Of a stretch of DNA of 64,000 bases, positions 50,867-60,015 are shown piece by piece (position 1 is the stretch's first letter; every line of letters begins with the position of its first letter). Both the position numbers and the translations under genes were made by a program. A model generated the notes under the pieces. It was not told the origin of the DNA and made no database searches. It saw nothing but the letters and a program-made list of their open reading frames with translations. Origin of the DNA: Actinomadura_E scrupuli (GTDB taxonomy: Bacteria; Actinomycetota; Actinomycetes; Streptosporangiales; Streptosporangiaceae); the NCBI RefSeq assembly GCF_050971785.1, contig NZ_JBPCCU010000009.1, forward strand, positions 1-64,000, given 5' to 3'.

Positions 50867-51645
50867 TCACTCACCAGGAGCCACCGCCCCCGGGTTCCTG
50901 CTGGAAGACCCTTCGGAATCCCTGAGCCCACCGGGGCCGGTCAGGAACCGTGGTGCCGAGTCCGGGCCGCCGAGCCGGTGCAGCCACCACAGCGCACCCC
51001 CGTAGCAGGCCGCGGCCAAGGCCAGCACCACCTGCCCGGCCGGGTACCGAACGGCTGCACGTAGGAGCGCTGCAGGACCGCGACGGTGGTCAGCACCGCC
51101 AGGATGGCGATGACCCACCGCACCGTCGTGCGGTGCTCGGCGCGCGCCGCCTCGACCTCGCGGCGGTCGCCGATGTCCCGGGCGACCAGCTCGGCCAGGG
51201 CGGCGAGCACCTTGCTGCCGCCGGTGCCACGGCGCCAGGCGACCAGGATCAGCGCGGCCGTAATGCGGTCCGCGACCGGGTCGTCCAGCTCCTGCGCGAA
51301 GTCACGTAACGCCTGCTCGGTAGGCATACGGGAGACGTTGATCCGGCGGGCAAGAGCGCGCACCGGCTCTGCGATAGGGGTCGGCACGTTACGGGAGGCG
51401 CTCTGCTGGAGGGCCTGCTCCAAGGCCCGCCCGGCGGCCAGCAGGTCGGCGAGCCGCCGCGTCCACTGCTCCAGCCCTTCCAGTCGCGCGATGCGATCCC
51501 GCGCCGCGTGCCCGGCGATGACCTGGGGGACGGCGATCACGCCTGCGGCGACCGCGACTGCGATCACGGGCCATCCGGTGAACGCGAACGCTCCCGCACC
51601 GGATCCCGCCGCTACCGCGATACGCCGGAGGACGGTCCGATCCAC
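50867..51645 (-). pseudogene. tadB (type II secretion F-like membrane protein), frameshifted at 3' end
   Basis: From 51645 the frame has two N-terminal TMs (GAGAFAFTGWPVIAVAVAAG), the T2SSF domain (EQWTRRLADLLAAGRALEQA, DDPVADRITAALILVAWRRG, ALAELVARDIGDRREVEAAR) and TM VRWVIAILAVLTTVAV. Near 51055 the frame shifts, and the final TM (GQVVLALAAACYGGALWWLH) lies in another frame that ends PGGLRDSEGSSSRNPGAVAP. That tail matches the end of tadE at 46495 and derives from the repeat-gene module. No tadA ATPase gene is found upstream, so the pilus system cannot be complete here. Confidence 0.72.
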
Positions 51646-51654
51646 TCGCCCGTG

Positions 51655-52347
51655 CTACCCGACCCAGGCCATGTCGCGGTCCGGACCAGCTCGGCCCGCA
51701 CGCGGAGTCGCGGGCACGCCAGAGGGCGCCAGCGCGACGAGGACAGACCCAAGATCAGCACGGCGGTCATCGCGAGGGGCGCGTGCACCGCGACTCCAGG
51801 AGTTCCTTTTGATAGACCCGCCAGCGGCATCGTCACCCCGGCGTAGGTAGGCGCGAATGGGTACCAGGCTGGTCCCCTTGGTGCCGGAGATCAGATGGTG
51901 AGTTCTCGCATCTGCGACCCCGGCCGTGGACGCGTCCTGGCATTCGGTCAGCTTCGCGGTCCGCTCGTTCACCTTGATGGTGAGAATGTGGACGGTGACA
52001 TACCCCCATGCCTCGATGTGCCGACCCGGCCACCTGGCGGTGCCAGCCAACTCCTTGGCCATGGCCTCGGGGGTCAGGTAGGGCGCGAGCAGGACCCTGG
52101 CCTGGCTTGCTGGGAGTTTCTCCGCCCGCACGGAGGCCACCCAGTAGTCGGTGTAGGCCTGTGCGACCGCCGCCTGATCAGTTACCGGCGAAGACGATGC
52201 TGCTGAGGGCGTCGCGCGCACCAGCATGCTGTTGGCTCCAGTGGACGAACATCCGGAGAGCAGGCAGCCGACCATTAAGGCACAGGCCGACGCCACATGG
52301 AGATGCCGCCGACATGCGACCGCCACCAGAGATCCCCCCTGAATCAC
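51655..52347 (-). CDS. Lipoprotein at the head of the Tad cluster
   Basis: 230 residues. A signal peptide with lipobox LLSGC (Cys about 33) is followed by a small alpha+beta domain (AVAQAYTDYWVASVRAEKLP, WGYVTVHILTIKVNERTAKL, TECQDASTAGVADARTHHLI). The fold looks like the NTF2-like lipoproteins common beside actinobacterial Tad genes. After VPIRAYLRRG (about 170) the sequence turns basic and low complexity, which suggests the original C-terminus was lost to a frameshift near 51840. It is ten bases upstream of tadB. Confidence 0.6.
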   Translation of the reverse strand: MIQGGSLVAVACRRHLHVASACALMVGCLLSGCSSTGANSMLVRATPSAASSSPVTDQAAVAQAYTDYWVASVRAEKLPASQARVLLAPYLTPEAMAKELAGTARWPGRHIEAWGYVTVHILTIKVNERTAKLTECQDASTAGVADARTHHLISGTKGTSLVPIRAYLRRGDDAAGGSIKRNSWSRGARAPRDDRRADLGSVLVALAPSGVPATPRAGRAGPDRDMAWVG

Positions 52348-52617
52348 TGTGCGTCATAGCCGAGTACGCAGAGTAGCGCAGGATGGCTGAGTGCGACGCA
52401 GAAAGAGGTCGCTCGGATATCCGCGCTGCGGGCCCAGATGACACCCTGATGCTTCGGTGATCCCTGAGCCCGCCGCCGCGGCCATGGCCGTAGCGCTCAG
52501 GTCAGTCGCGACACGAGTGTCCTGGGCCAACACAGAACCCCGCGGCCTGCACGGTCAATTGGTCGGGAACGGCCCGCGGTATCTTCCACATCGCCCCTGG
52601 CACCGACGGCTGTTCCA

Positions 52618-53616
52618 TCATTCCCCAGGGTTTGGTTCACTTCGCGCCACGGAGCGGCGCCAGGCCGAGGGTGTGTGTCCGCGGGCACGTTTGAACGCGA
52701 CGCTGAACGCGAACGGATCCTGGTAGCCGGACTGGCGGGCGACGGTGGCGACGGTGTGCCGGGTGTCGCGGAGCAGGTCGGCGGCGAGGGTCATGCGCCA
52801 GTCGGTGAGATAGCCCAGTGGCGGCCGGCCGACCAGGGCGGTGAAGCGCTGGGCGAAGGCGGCGCGGGACATGCCGACCTTGGCGGCCAGCGCGGCGACC
52901 GTCCACCGGTGGGCTGGGTTCTCGTGCAGGAGGCGCAGCGCCGCACCGATCGCTGGGTCGGTCAGCGCTCGATACCAGGCGGGCGGTGTCGCCTCCGGCC
53001 TGGTGCACCAGGCTCGCAACGCGATCACGAGGACCAGGTCCAGAAGCCGGGCGAGGACCGCGTCCTGACCCGGCTCATCGCGGGCCGCCTCGGCGGAGAG
53101 CAGATCGAGGGCCGTCCGAGTACGCGGCCCCGCGGGCACGACCGCCAGCGGCGGAAGCAGGTCCAGCAGGCGGGAGGCCACATCACCGTGCAGCTCGTAC
53201 ACGCCACGGAGCATGACGGTGGCCCCGGACAGGCCGTCACCGTAGGTGCGAGGTGCCAGCATCGTGTGGGAGCCCGCCGGGGAGCCGGAGGGAAGGTACT
53301 TGCGTCCGCCGCGGATCACGAACTGGGGTGTGGTCGCAGGGTCGTCCGCGATCGTGTACCCGCCGGGTGCGGTGACGAGGGCGATGTCACCCGCGGTCAG
53401 GCGCGTGGGAGCGGAATCCCCGGACCAGATCCAGGCATGACCGCCGAGCGTGGCCGCGATCGTGAGCGGCGGCGCGTCAGCGTACGTCATCGCCCACGGT
53501 GGCCGCTGGATCAGCTGTCTGATCAGGGCGTTCTGCGCGCGGGCTCGGTGCAACAGGTCCGTCAGCACATCCACGTCTTCACCGTAGACGATCAAAAAGG
53601 CATCTAGGATTTTCAC
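52618..53616 (-). CDS. AraC-family transcriptional regulator with cupin sensor
   Basis: About 332 residues from GTG 53616. The N-terminal cupin (AraC_binding_2/cupin_6-like; RPPWAMTYADAPPLTIAATL, TRLTAGDIALVTAPGGY) is followed by two C-terminal helix-turn-helices: WTVAALAAKVGMSRAAFAQR and HTVATVARQSGYQDPFAFSV, ending in the family signature FKRARGHTPSAWRR. It is divergent from an SDR gene with 40 bases between the starts, the standard layout for a regulator and its target. A shorter GTG start (VDVLTDLLHRAR) is also plausible. Confidence 0.87.
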   Translation of the reverse strand: MKILDAFLIVYGEDVDVLTDLLHRARAQNALIRQLIQRPPWAMTYADAPPLTIAATLGGHAWIWSGDSAPTRLTAGDIALVTAPGGYTIADDPATTPQFVIRGGRKYLPSGSPAGSHTMLAPRTYGDGLSGATVMLRGVYELHGDVASRLLDLLPPLAVVPAGPRTRTALDLLSAEAARDEPGQDAVLARLLDLVLVIALRAWCTRPEATPPAWYRALTDPAIGAALRLLHENPAHRWTVAALAAKVGMSRAAFAQRFTALVGRPPLGYLTDWRMTLAADLLRDTRHTVATVARQSGYQDPFAFSVAFKRARGHTPSAWRRSVARSEPNPGE

Positions 53617-53656
53617 CCATGGATCGTCTAGGCATCGGTGGGATTGGCTGGACGCC

Positions 53657-54385
53657 ATGACGAAGTCCATCGCAGTTTTCGGAACCGGCCCTGGTGTGGG
53701 CCGGGCCATCGCCCGCCGATACGGACGAGAGGGGTACGAAGTCGTCCTGGTCGCCCGCCGCCAGGGACCCCTGGACCTGCTCGCCCGGGAGCTGTCCGCC
53801 GAGAGCATCACCACCCACGTGATCAGCGCCGACCTCGACCGGACCGACGGCGTACCGGCGCTCGCCGAGCAGATCCGTGCGTGCGTCGGGGATCCCACGG
53901 CGCTCTACTACGGTCCGGTGCCCACCGACCCGGTGTTCGTTCCCGCCGTCGATCTCACATCGGAGATGCTTCAGGACCGCATGCCGATCACGTTGTACAC
54001 GCTCTTGGCCCTGGTACGGGAGTTTCTCCCCGCCATGATCGAGCGGGGCGACGGCGCCATCCTCAGCGCTCAAGGAGCCGCCGCCGTCCAGGGCCGGGCG
54101 AACATGAGCGGCTGGCCCACAATCCTGGCCGCACAGCGCAACTACCTACACTCACTCGCAGCCGAGGTCGCCGACAAGGGCGTCCACGTCGGCATGCTCT
54201 ACATCGGCGCCCGCATCCTGGGCACCCCCTTCGAGGCCGATTACCAGCGGCGCCAAGCCCAGGGCGAACCCGTGCCCGACCTGGCCGCCGCCGACCCCGC
54301 CGAACTGGCCGACATCCTCTGGGACATGCACACCAGGCGGAACCGCCACGAAACCGTCGTCCCCGCAGGGCTCCTGGATGGATAA
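53657..54385 (+). CDS. SDR-like oxidoreductase with altered active site
   Basis: 242 residues. The Rossmann start is AVFGTGPGVGRAIARRYG (TGxxxGxG replaced by GTGPGVG), and ADLDRTD is the adenine-side Asp. The catalytic YxxxK is not seen: the expected region reads SGWPTILAAQRNYLHSLAAE, so it may bind NAD(P) without classical SDR chemistry. Similar atypical SDRs occur beside AraC regulators of the cupin_6 type, as here. ATG 53657 is the first in frame. The gene is complete. Confidence 0.85.
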   Translation: MTKSIAVFGTGPGVGRAIARRYGREGYEVVLVARRQGPLDLLARELSAESITTHVISADLDRTDGVPALAEQIRACVGDPTALYYGPVPTDPVFVPAVDLTSEMLQDRMPITLYTLLALVREFLPAMIERGDGAILSAQGAAAVQGRANMSGWPTILAAQRNYLHSLAAEVADKGVHVGMLYIGARILGTPFEADYQRRQAQGEPVPDLAAADPAELADILWDMHTRRNRHETVVPAGLLDG

Positions 54386-54580
54386 CACCGAACATCACCT
54401 AGCCGTCAGGACTCATCCGCTGGCAACAGCAGAACGACGAGGGCTTCCAGCGCGACGGCTGAAGACGACAATCTCGATGCGACAAGGCACCGATCTTCCG
54501 CGTGGACGCGATGGATCACCCGGAAAGTGTTCCGCTAAAGGACCGTCCGACGAGACATGCCTAGTCATCTTCCTGGAGTG

Positions 54581-54829
54581 ACCAGCGAGGACGAGACGGG
54601 CGACTGGGTAGAGGACGCCGAGGAGTCGCTGACGGCCATCGCCGGCGTCCGCTCCGAGCCCGCCACCGGAGACCTGCGCCCGCTGTATCTGGCGTGGCTG
54701 TCGGCCTACCCAGCCTCATCGAACGATTCGACCGCGCCGGTCTCACCGACCGGTTCACCACTTGACGATCCAGCAACGGCGCATCTGCCCGGTCCAGACC
54801 CGGCAATTGCCGGGTCGGGTCAAGGCTGA
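54581..54829 (+). pseudogene. Possible remnant of a conserved actinobacterial protein
   Basis: Within the otherwise gene-free 54386-55058, the + frame from GTG 54581 reads TGDWVEDAEESLTAIAGVRS then GDLRPLYLAWLSAYP. WVEDxEExLxxIAxVRxExAxGDLRxLYLAWL is a pattern I associate with the middle of a larger conserved protein. The first 30 residues and everything after ASSNDS do not fit, so only a scrap remains. Nothing else recognisable in this stretch. Confidence 0.3.
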
Positions 54830-55058
54830 GCGCAGCGGCCGAGCTTCCGCTGATATTGACGGCACATGACACCCACCACAGAGCTCCGGGCGGCTCACCT
54901 TCGCTACCGGGCACGACCCCCTGCCTCGGCGAAGTCGTACGCATAGACTTCGGGCGCCCTTCGCTCGCCAAGGCGGGTGAGACCAGACGCCGGCACCGTG
55001 CGGATCCTGCGCCCAGCCTGCCAAGAACGATCGTGCACGCGCCGTTCGCACCTACCTT

Positions 55059-55721
55059 TCAGGTTTGCGGCGGGTCGGTGATGCCGGCGCGTACGGCCAG
55101 GACGGCCAGGCGGATGCGGTTCGGGGTGCCGGTTTTCGTCATGAGGCTACTGATGTGCGTTTTCACGGTGGTGACGCCGAGGTGTAGCCGGTGGGCGATC
55201 TCCTGGTTGGAGTGACCGGCGGCGACCAGTGTGAGGACCTCGCGTTCTCGCGGGGACAGGGTTGGGAGCGGAGCGGTCGGGGCTTGGCATGGCGTGTCAT
55301 GGGAGCGGACGGCTTGATCCACGAGGCGGTTGAGGGCGGTCTGGCTGAATGGGCTGTCGCCGTCGGCGGCCCGGCGGACGGCGTCGAGGAGCTCGCCCGG
55401 CGGCGTGTCCTTGACCACGAAGCCGCAAGCACCTGCGGCCAGCGCTGGATAAAGGTGGTCGTCGTCGTCGAAGGTCGTCAGCGCCAGTACCCGCGTTCCC
55501 GGTCGGGCCGCCATGATGCGTGCGGTGGCGGTCACCCCGTCCATGCCTGGCATGTGCAGATCCATCAGGATCACGTCGGGTAGGAGCTGCGTGGCCAGCC
55601 GGACCGCCTCGTGCCCGTTGCTCGCCTCACCCACGATCTCCACGTCGGACGCGGACTCGCAGAGCATGGTCAAACCCATGCGGACGAGGTGCTGGTCGTC
55701 GACGAGCACGACCCGGATCAC
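55059..55721 (-). CDS. NarL/LuxR-family response regulator
   Basis: 220 residues. The receiver (about 2-118) has the acidic pair in VVLVDDQHLVR, phospho-acceptor Asp in ILMDLHMPGMDG (about 53), Thr in ALTTFDDDD and Lys in VVKDTPPGELL. The LuxR helix-turn-helix (about 150-210) is LSPREREVLTLVAAGHSNQE then HLGVTTVKTHISSLMTKTG. GTG 55721 overlaps the kinase stop by four bases, so the pair is coupled. Partner of the 55718 kinase; target genes unknown. Confidence 0.92.
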   Translation of the reverse strand: MIRVVLVDDQHLVRMGLTMLCESASDVEIVGEASNGHEAVRLATQLLPDVILMDLHMPGMDGVTATARIMAARPGTRVLALTTFDDDDHLYPALAAGACGFVVKDTPPGELLDAVRRAADGDSPFSQTALNRLVDQAVRSHDTPCQAPTAPLPTLSPREREVLTLVAAGHSNQEIAHRLHLGVTTVKTHISSLMTKTGTPNRIRLAVLAVRAGITDPPQT

Positions 55722-56914
55722 GGCTCTGGCTCCGTGACGATCGGTAGTTCTGCGGACAACAGCCACCCCCGTCGGCTCGGGCCCGCGTGCAGCCGTCCGC
55801 CGAGCAGTTCCACTCGTTCCCTCATGCCGGTCAGACCGTGCCCGGATTTCTCCGGTGGGTGATCTGCGGCGTCGGCGTCGTTGCAGATCAGCAGTAGCAA
55901 GGTGCCTTCTTCCATTCGTAGCGACAGCTGGGCATGCGCGGACGGGCCTGCGTGCTTGGCGACGTTGGCCAGACCTTCCTGGATCAACCGCAACACCGTG
56001 AACCCCCGCAGAGTGTCCAGTCCGGCGACGGCCGGGTCGATCGAGGCCTCAATGGTGACCCCGGTCTTGCGGGCGTGCTGCACAACGGTGCTCAATGCGG
56101 CGGGCAGCGCAGCCGGATCGATCAGGGGTGGGTTTTCGTGCACCGAATCGGGATCGCGGAGTACTCCGACCAGGCGCCGCAGGTCCGCGAGTGCCGCCGT
56201 GCCGGAGGCGTGCAGGTCGCTGAGCACCTCGGCAACGCGTGGCTCGGCCTGCGGCAGGACATGTCGGGCCACGCTTACCCGGAGCACCATCGAGGACACG
56301 TGGTGAGCCACCAGGTCATGCAGCTCGCGGGCGATCGCGGTCCGCTCGGCCGCGCGCACGGCGCGCGTCTGCGACAGTCGCCGCTGTTCCTCCTCGGTAG
56401 CTTTGTTCCGGGCCTCGCGGGCATCTTCGCGTACGGAACGGATGTAGGCGCCCACCAGCAAAGGCACGCCCATGGTCGTCCCGACGCGGAACAGCACAGG
56501 AAATACTTCCGTTGGCGGCCGGCCGGCCCATTCGACCGCTATGGCCATGGCGAGCGCGCATCCGCCGACCGAAAGTTGCCGGCCCGACCGGCGCACGGCC
56601 AGTTCGAACAGCGCGACACCGTCCATCACTTTCACCGGCACGACGGCCCCCGCCTCGCTGACACCGGCGACCGCGACCAAGGTCGACAGGCCCAACACGG
56701 CGGGCAGCGGCCATCCACCCGCACCCAGGAGCAACACGTATCCCGTCAGGACGAGCGCCCAGTCCCTGGCCGTCTCCGGCCGGTGCAACAACGTGAGATC
56801 ACCGATGACCAGGGCCGTGAGCAGCAGCAGGCGAACCGGGCTGAACCTGTGGGCGGCGGCACGTTCCACCCATTCGGTGAACACCTCCTGACTATAAGAG
56901 CGGGATGTGCTCAT
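55718..56914 (-). CDS. HisKA_3-family sensor histidine kinase
   Basis: 398 residues. Four to five TMs fill about 25-160 with no large external domain. The phospho-acceptor is in AERTAIARELHDLVAHHVSS (about 200-215), of the NarX/DesK type, with VLRLIQEGLANVAKHAG as the N box and GHGLTGMRERVELLGG as the G2 region. It feeds the LuxR-type regulator directly downstream. It is divergent from the Tat-type SDR pseudogene with about 120 bases between. Membrane-stress or lipophilic-signal sensing is typical for this architecture. Confidence 0.92.
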   Translation of the reverse strand: MSTSRSYSQEVFTEWVERAAAHRFSPVRLLLLTALVIGDLTLLHRPETARDWALVLTGYVLLLGAGGWPLPAVLGLSTLVAVAGVSEAGAVVPVKVMDGVALFELAVRRSGRQLSVGGCALAMAIAVEWAGRPPTEVFPVLFRVGTTMGVPLLVGAYIRSVREDAREARNKATEEEQRRLSQTRAVRAAERTAIARELHDLVAHHVSSMVLRVSVARHVLPQAEPRVAEVLSDLHASGTAALADLRRLVGVLRDPDSVHENPPLIDPAALPAALSTVVQHARKTGVTIEASIDPAVAGLDTLRGFTVLRLIQEGLANVAKHAGPSAHAQLSLRMEEGTLLLLICNDADAADHPPEKSGHGLTGMRERVELLGGRLHAGPSRRGWLLSAELPIVTEPEP

Positions 56915-57036
56915 AGGGATCCTCCCGCCGGAGGAGGCAGGCTCCTGCGACTGGCCGCCATGACCAGCCGCCAGGCGGCACGGGCGGACCCATCGGCGGA
57001 GGTGCCCGGCCGTGCGCCCTGGTTGGCTCGAATGTC

Positions 57037-57811
57037 ATGAGCACTGGAAAGGAATCGATGAGCAGGCGAGCGGTCGTGGGCGCTACGGCGGCCTTCGGAC
57101 TCGCCGGGATGGCCGCCTCAACTCTGGGCCATGAGGGGCGGGCCGAAGCGGCGGCCGCGCCGTACAAACGTTTCAACCTACATCAAGGCCGACGTGCGCA
57201 TTCCCGACCAGATGAAGAGTTTCGTGGACCGGGTCGCGGCACTGTACGGCAGGCTCGACATTGCCTTCAACAACGCCGGCATCGGCAACGCCTCCAAACC
57301 GCCCCACGACATCAGCGTCGAGGAGTGGGACGACGTTCACCACACCAACGCCCGCGGTGTCTTCCTCGCGATCAAGTACGAGATCCCGCACATGCTGAGG
57401 ACCGGCAGTGGCGTGATCATTTGTACATCCTCGGCAGTGGCCGAACTGGCGCGCGCACCGCTTGCGGCCTACGGCTCGAGCAAGCGCGCCCTCCAAGGAG
57501 TCGTCAAGTCATCCGCGCTCGCACACGGCCCTAAAGGCATTCGCATCAACGCGATCCTGCCCGGGCCCACCGACACTGCCTTCGCCCGCCCTGCAGGAAT
57601 TCCCGACGCCGATTGGAAACGATTCAAAGAGGCGTTCGGACCACTCAACGTCGACGGCCTCGAACGGATGGCCAGCCCACAGGAGATCGCGAACGCGGTG
57701 TTGGCACTCGCATCTGACCAGTTCACCTATATGACCGGCGCCTCGGTCGCGGTCGACGGCGGCCTCACCACCGGCCGGGAGATGGACCTACCCCCGGGCG
57801 TAGCACATTAG
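57037..57811 (+). pseudogene. Tat-exported-type SDR, internal deletion and frameshift
   Basis: The first frame gives a twin-arginine-like leader (SMSRRAVVGATAAFGLAGMA, ending EAAAAPYKRF). The Rossmann strand with TGxxxGIG should follow but is absent. Near 57165 the frame changes, and the second frame continues as TYIKADVRIPDQMKSFVDRV, NNAGIG, the catalytic Ser/Tyr/Lys (ICTSSAVAELARAPLAAYGS SK), and a normal C-terminus with YMTGASVAVDGG. About 50 residues of the cofactor site are lost, so the product cannot be active. The gene downstream may have been its operon partner. Confidence 0.75.
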
Positions 57812-57833
57812 TAGCGAGCATCAGGAGAAGCCC

Positions 57834-58289
57834 GTGAAGTCACATCCAGTCGAGGTCGGCGTCCGTATGATCCTCGTGACCCTCGGGGTCATCACAACGC
57901 TGCCGGTACTGGCGCTGGGCTGGCCGAAGACGCTCCATGCATACGCCGGCCTCGGCGTCCCCTCCGACCCGATGACCCTGGCGTTGCTCCAGCATCGGGG
58001 AGTCTTGCAGGCGGCACTCGGCGCATCCCTGGTGTGGGGAGCATTCCAGCCCGCCGTCCGGATTCAGACCGCCGTCACGGCGATCACTACCAAGTCGACG
58101 TTCCTGATCCTGATCGCCAACCTGCCCGGCCCATCAAAGCTCGACGACGTCGCAGGAGTGCCGTTCGACACCGTGGCCATAGCGCTTCTAGCGATCATCG
58201 TGGTCATTTCGATCACGCAGATACGCGCCAGGCGAATGACCACCACGCCGGCAGAGGCAGGTCCGGTCTCATCTCCCTCACGCCGCTAA
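57834..58289 (+). CDS. Unknown four-helix membrane protein
   Basis: 151 residues with four hydrophobic segments (about 10-32, 45-70, 75-98, 112-135) and short polar loops (GVPSDPMTLALLQHRGVLQA). GAGAAGCCC precedes GTG 57834, with no better start. It follows the broken SDR by 22 bases. Family unclear; proteins of this size are often annotated as hypothetical membrane proteins next to SDR genes. Confidence 0.65.
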   Translation: MKSHPVEVGVRMILVTLGVITTLPVLALGWPKTLHAYAGLGVPSDPMTLALLQHRGVLQAALGASLVWGAFQPAVRIQTAVTAITTKSTFLILIANLPGPSKLDDVAGVPFDTVAIALLAIIVVISITQIRARRMTTTPAEAGPVSSPSRR

Positions 58290-58689
58290 ACCTTTATCCG
58301 ACGCCCGCTACGCGTACGAGACCGGTGTTCCGGTCGGCGCGAGTCGAGCAGTCCTGGTCGGCAGCGACGGCGTCGTACGCGACGACAGCTGGATCGAGGT
58401 CTTCACCTCCGCCAGCGGCACCATCGCGCTGGTGCAGGCGTCCGGCCCCGGCAAGAGAGTGCGCCGCGGGCGAAACGCCGCCAGAGATTCCCGTCGCCCT
58501 CTCTTCGGCCAGGTAGCGGTAAGAAGTCACTGAGCGCGTACCGGATGGTCTCCGAAGATCCGTGTGAGCGTCGCCGCCTTCCAAAGCTGCGACGATAAGC
58601 TTCCCGACCAGCATGGCGTCCGCGTCAGCCATCGCTTGGGGCCAGGCCTGAGAGCCCCAGCTACCCCATCACGCAGTGATCGCAGGCCC
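58290..58689 (+). other. Decayed region with one protein scrap
   Basis: The + frame at about 58296-58480 reads DARYAYETGVPVGASRAVLV then GVVRDDSWIEVFTSASGTIA, which looks like real protein but has no start and merges into unrelated sequence. I see no full gene. Several overlapping open frames on both strands are explained by GC content. Confidence 0.3.
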
Positions 58690-58905
58690 GTGCCCTCTGG
58701 ATCCAGGCCCAGGATGGTTCCGGACAACGCGAAGAAATCCCCATGGACCAGGTGGCACCGGGGATCCGACGTCAGGACGGCGCCGAGCGGTAGCAGCTCC
58801 CGCTCATGCCACTCGATCACTTCGCCGAGCGCCTCCACGACAGCCAGAGTGCGCACGCGCGAGTCTTCCAGTACGGCCTGGGCGGTGTAGCCGAGGCCGA
58901 GTTCC
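58690..58905 (-). pseudogene. Fragment of a spermidine synthase-like methyltransferase fold protein
   Basis: The minus-strand frame reads GLGYTAQAVLEDSRVRTLAV then EALGEVIEWHERELLPLGAV and RCHLVHGDFFALS. This is the segment of spermine/spermidine synthase-like proteins just after the SAM-binding glycines. Neither the N-terminus nor the second half is present. Sequence on both sides is non-coding or unrelated. Confidence 0.55.
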
Positions 58906-59631
58906 CCAAACGAGGACGTCCAACCCGGTGTTCGGAAGTCCCCTCAGACCCAGCTGGGCCACGCTATCTCGCCCACTGTGGACAGGTCTGTGAACAGACC
59001 CGGCTGAGAGTGCCGGTCACGGTCGGGTGCGTTGATGGGCTGCGAAGCCAGCAGGATCTGCTGTCAGCCAAACCTGAAATCTGTAGTGGTCGGTGTAGAC
59101 ATTGGGGTTGGTTGTGGGTAGTGTTCCTGTCATCGAGAGAGAGCAAGTCCATGAACGAGGCAGAGGACGAACTGCCCGCTTTGATGGATCGCAGTAAGGG
59201 CGAAGGCCAGGCGTACCGGGGTTGATGCAGTAGGAGGCCGGTACGGCAGGCGCGCGTCCTTGGCGGCCCGGTAGGTCGCCGTAGCAGTGGAGTTGGAGTG
59301 CCCAGAGGTTGTGGGCGAGGCAGGTGGGATGTGCCGGGGCCAGCGCAAGGCAAGGGGCTCGGGCCATCGGTCTGCCTCAGGGAAGGTCAGCAACAACAGC
59401 AGTACAGGCAACAGCAGTGCGAAGGTTCCACCAGTAGTGAGAAGGGAGTGTTCGCATCATCGGGATCGCCTGATCGGTGGTTGTTCGCTGATCGGGTACC
59501 GCAGTTCCACAGATTGGGTGGTGGTCTTCGGTCAAGCATTCGCGATCCCCGCGTCCCCTGCACGTCCAGGGATGTGGAAGACAACAGGCCGGTCTCGCTA
59601 CCGGTAGATGATGTGCAACCTCAGAAGGATC
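58906..59631. other. Gene-poor stretch
   Basis: About 700 bases without a supportable gene. Open frames of 60-130 codons overlap on both strands, and none shows a start signal, codon bias or recognisable family sequence. The stretch lies between remnants, so it is probably decayed coding DNA. Confidence 0.5.
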
Positions 59632-59659
59632 GGGCCCCGGCGCACACGCGCCGGGGCCC
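59632..59659. terminator. 12-bp stem hairpin in front of the MerR-like gene
   Basis: GGGCCCCGGCGC and GCGCCGGGGCCC enclose the loop ACAC, only 23 bases before the start codon. The position suggests either the end of an upstream transcript (for example a lost cold-shock gene) or an attenuator in the leader of the regulator. Confidence 0.6.
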
Positions 59660-59682
59660 CTGGCGTCGTTACGGAAGGTTTC

Positions 59683-60015
59683 ATGACGCGAACCACACCA
59701 GCAGGAAAACCCGCCTCCGTGGCGGACCGGATCGATGATGAGGACTATCCCGCCTACAGCATGGGACGCGCCGCCGAGATCCTCGACGTGACGCCGGCAT
59801 TCCTACGGGCCCTGGGTGCCGCGAAACTGATCGAGCCACTGCGCTCCGACGGCGGCCATCGCCGGTTCTCCCGCTACCAGCTCCGCCTCGCCCAACGGGC
59901 TCGGGAGCTAGTCGACGCCGGCACCGGCCTCGAAGCGGCCTGCCGGATCATCGTGCTGGAAGACCAGCTCGCCGAAGCACTCCGCATCAACGCACAACTC
60001 ACAGCCAACAAGTAA
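59683..60015 (+). CDS. MerR-type helix-turn-helix regulator, short form
   Basis: 110 residues. The winged helix is at about 24-90: YSMGRAAEILDVTPAFLRAL, the wing RSDGGHRRFSRYQLRLAQRA, then a short helix (AACRIIVLEDQLAEALRINA) instead of a long coiled coil and ligand domain. This short MerR-like type with GGHRR wing is widespread in actinobacteria. GGAAGG lies seven bases before ATG 59683. It is the last intact gene before the repeated attachment site. Confidence 0.85.
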   Translation: MTRTTPAGKPASVADRIDDEDYPAYSMGRAAEILDVTPAFLRALGAAKLIEPLRSDGGHRRFSRYQLRLAQRARELVDAGTGLEAACRIIVLEDQLAEALRINAQLTANK

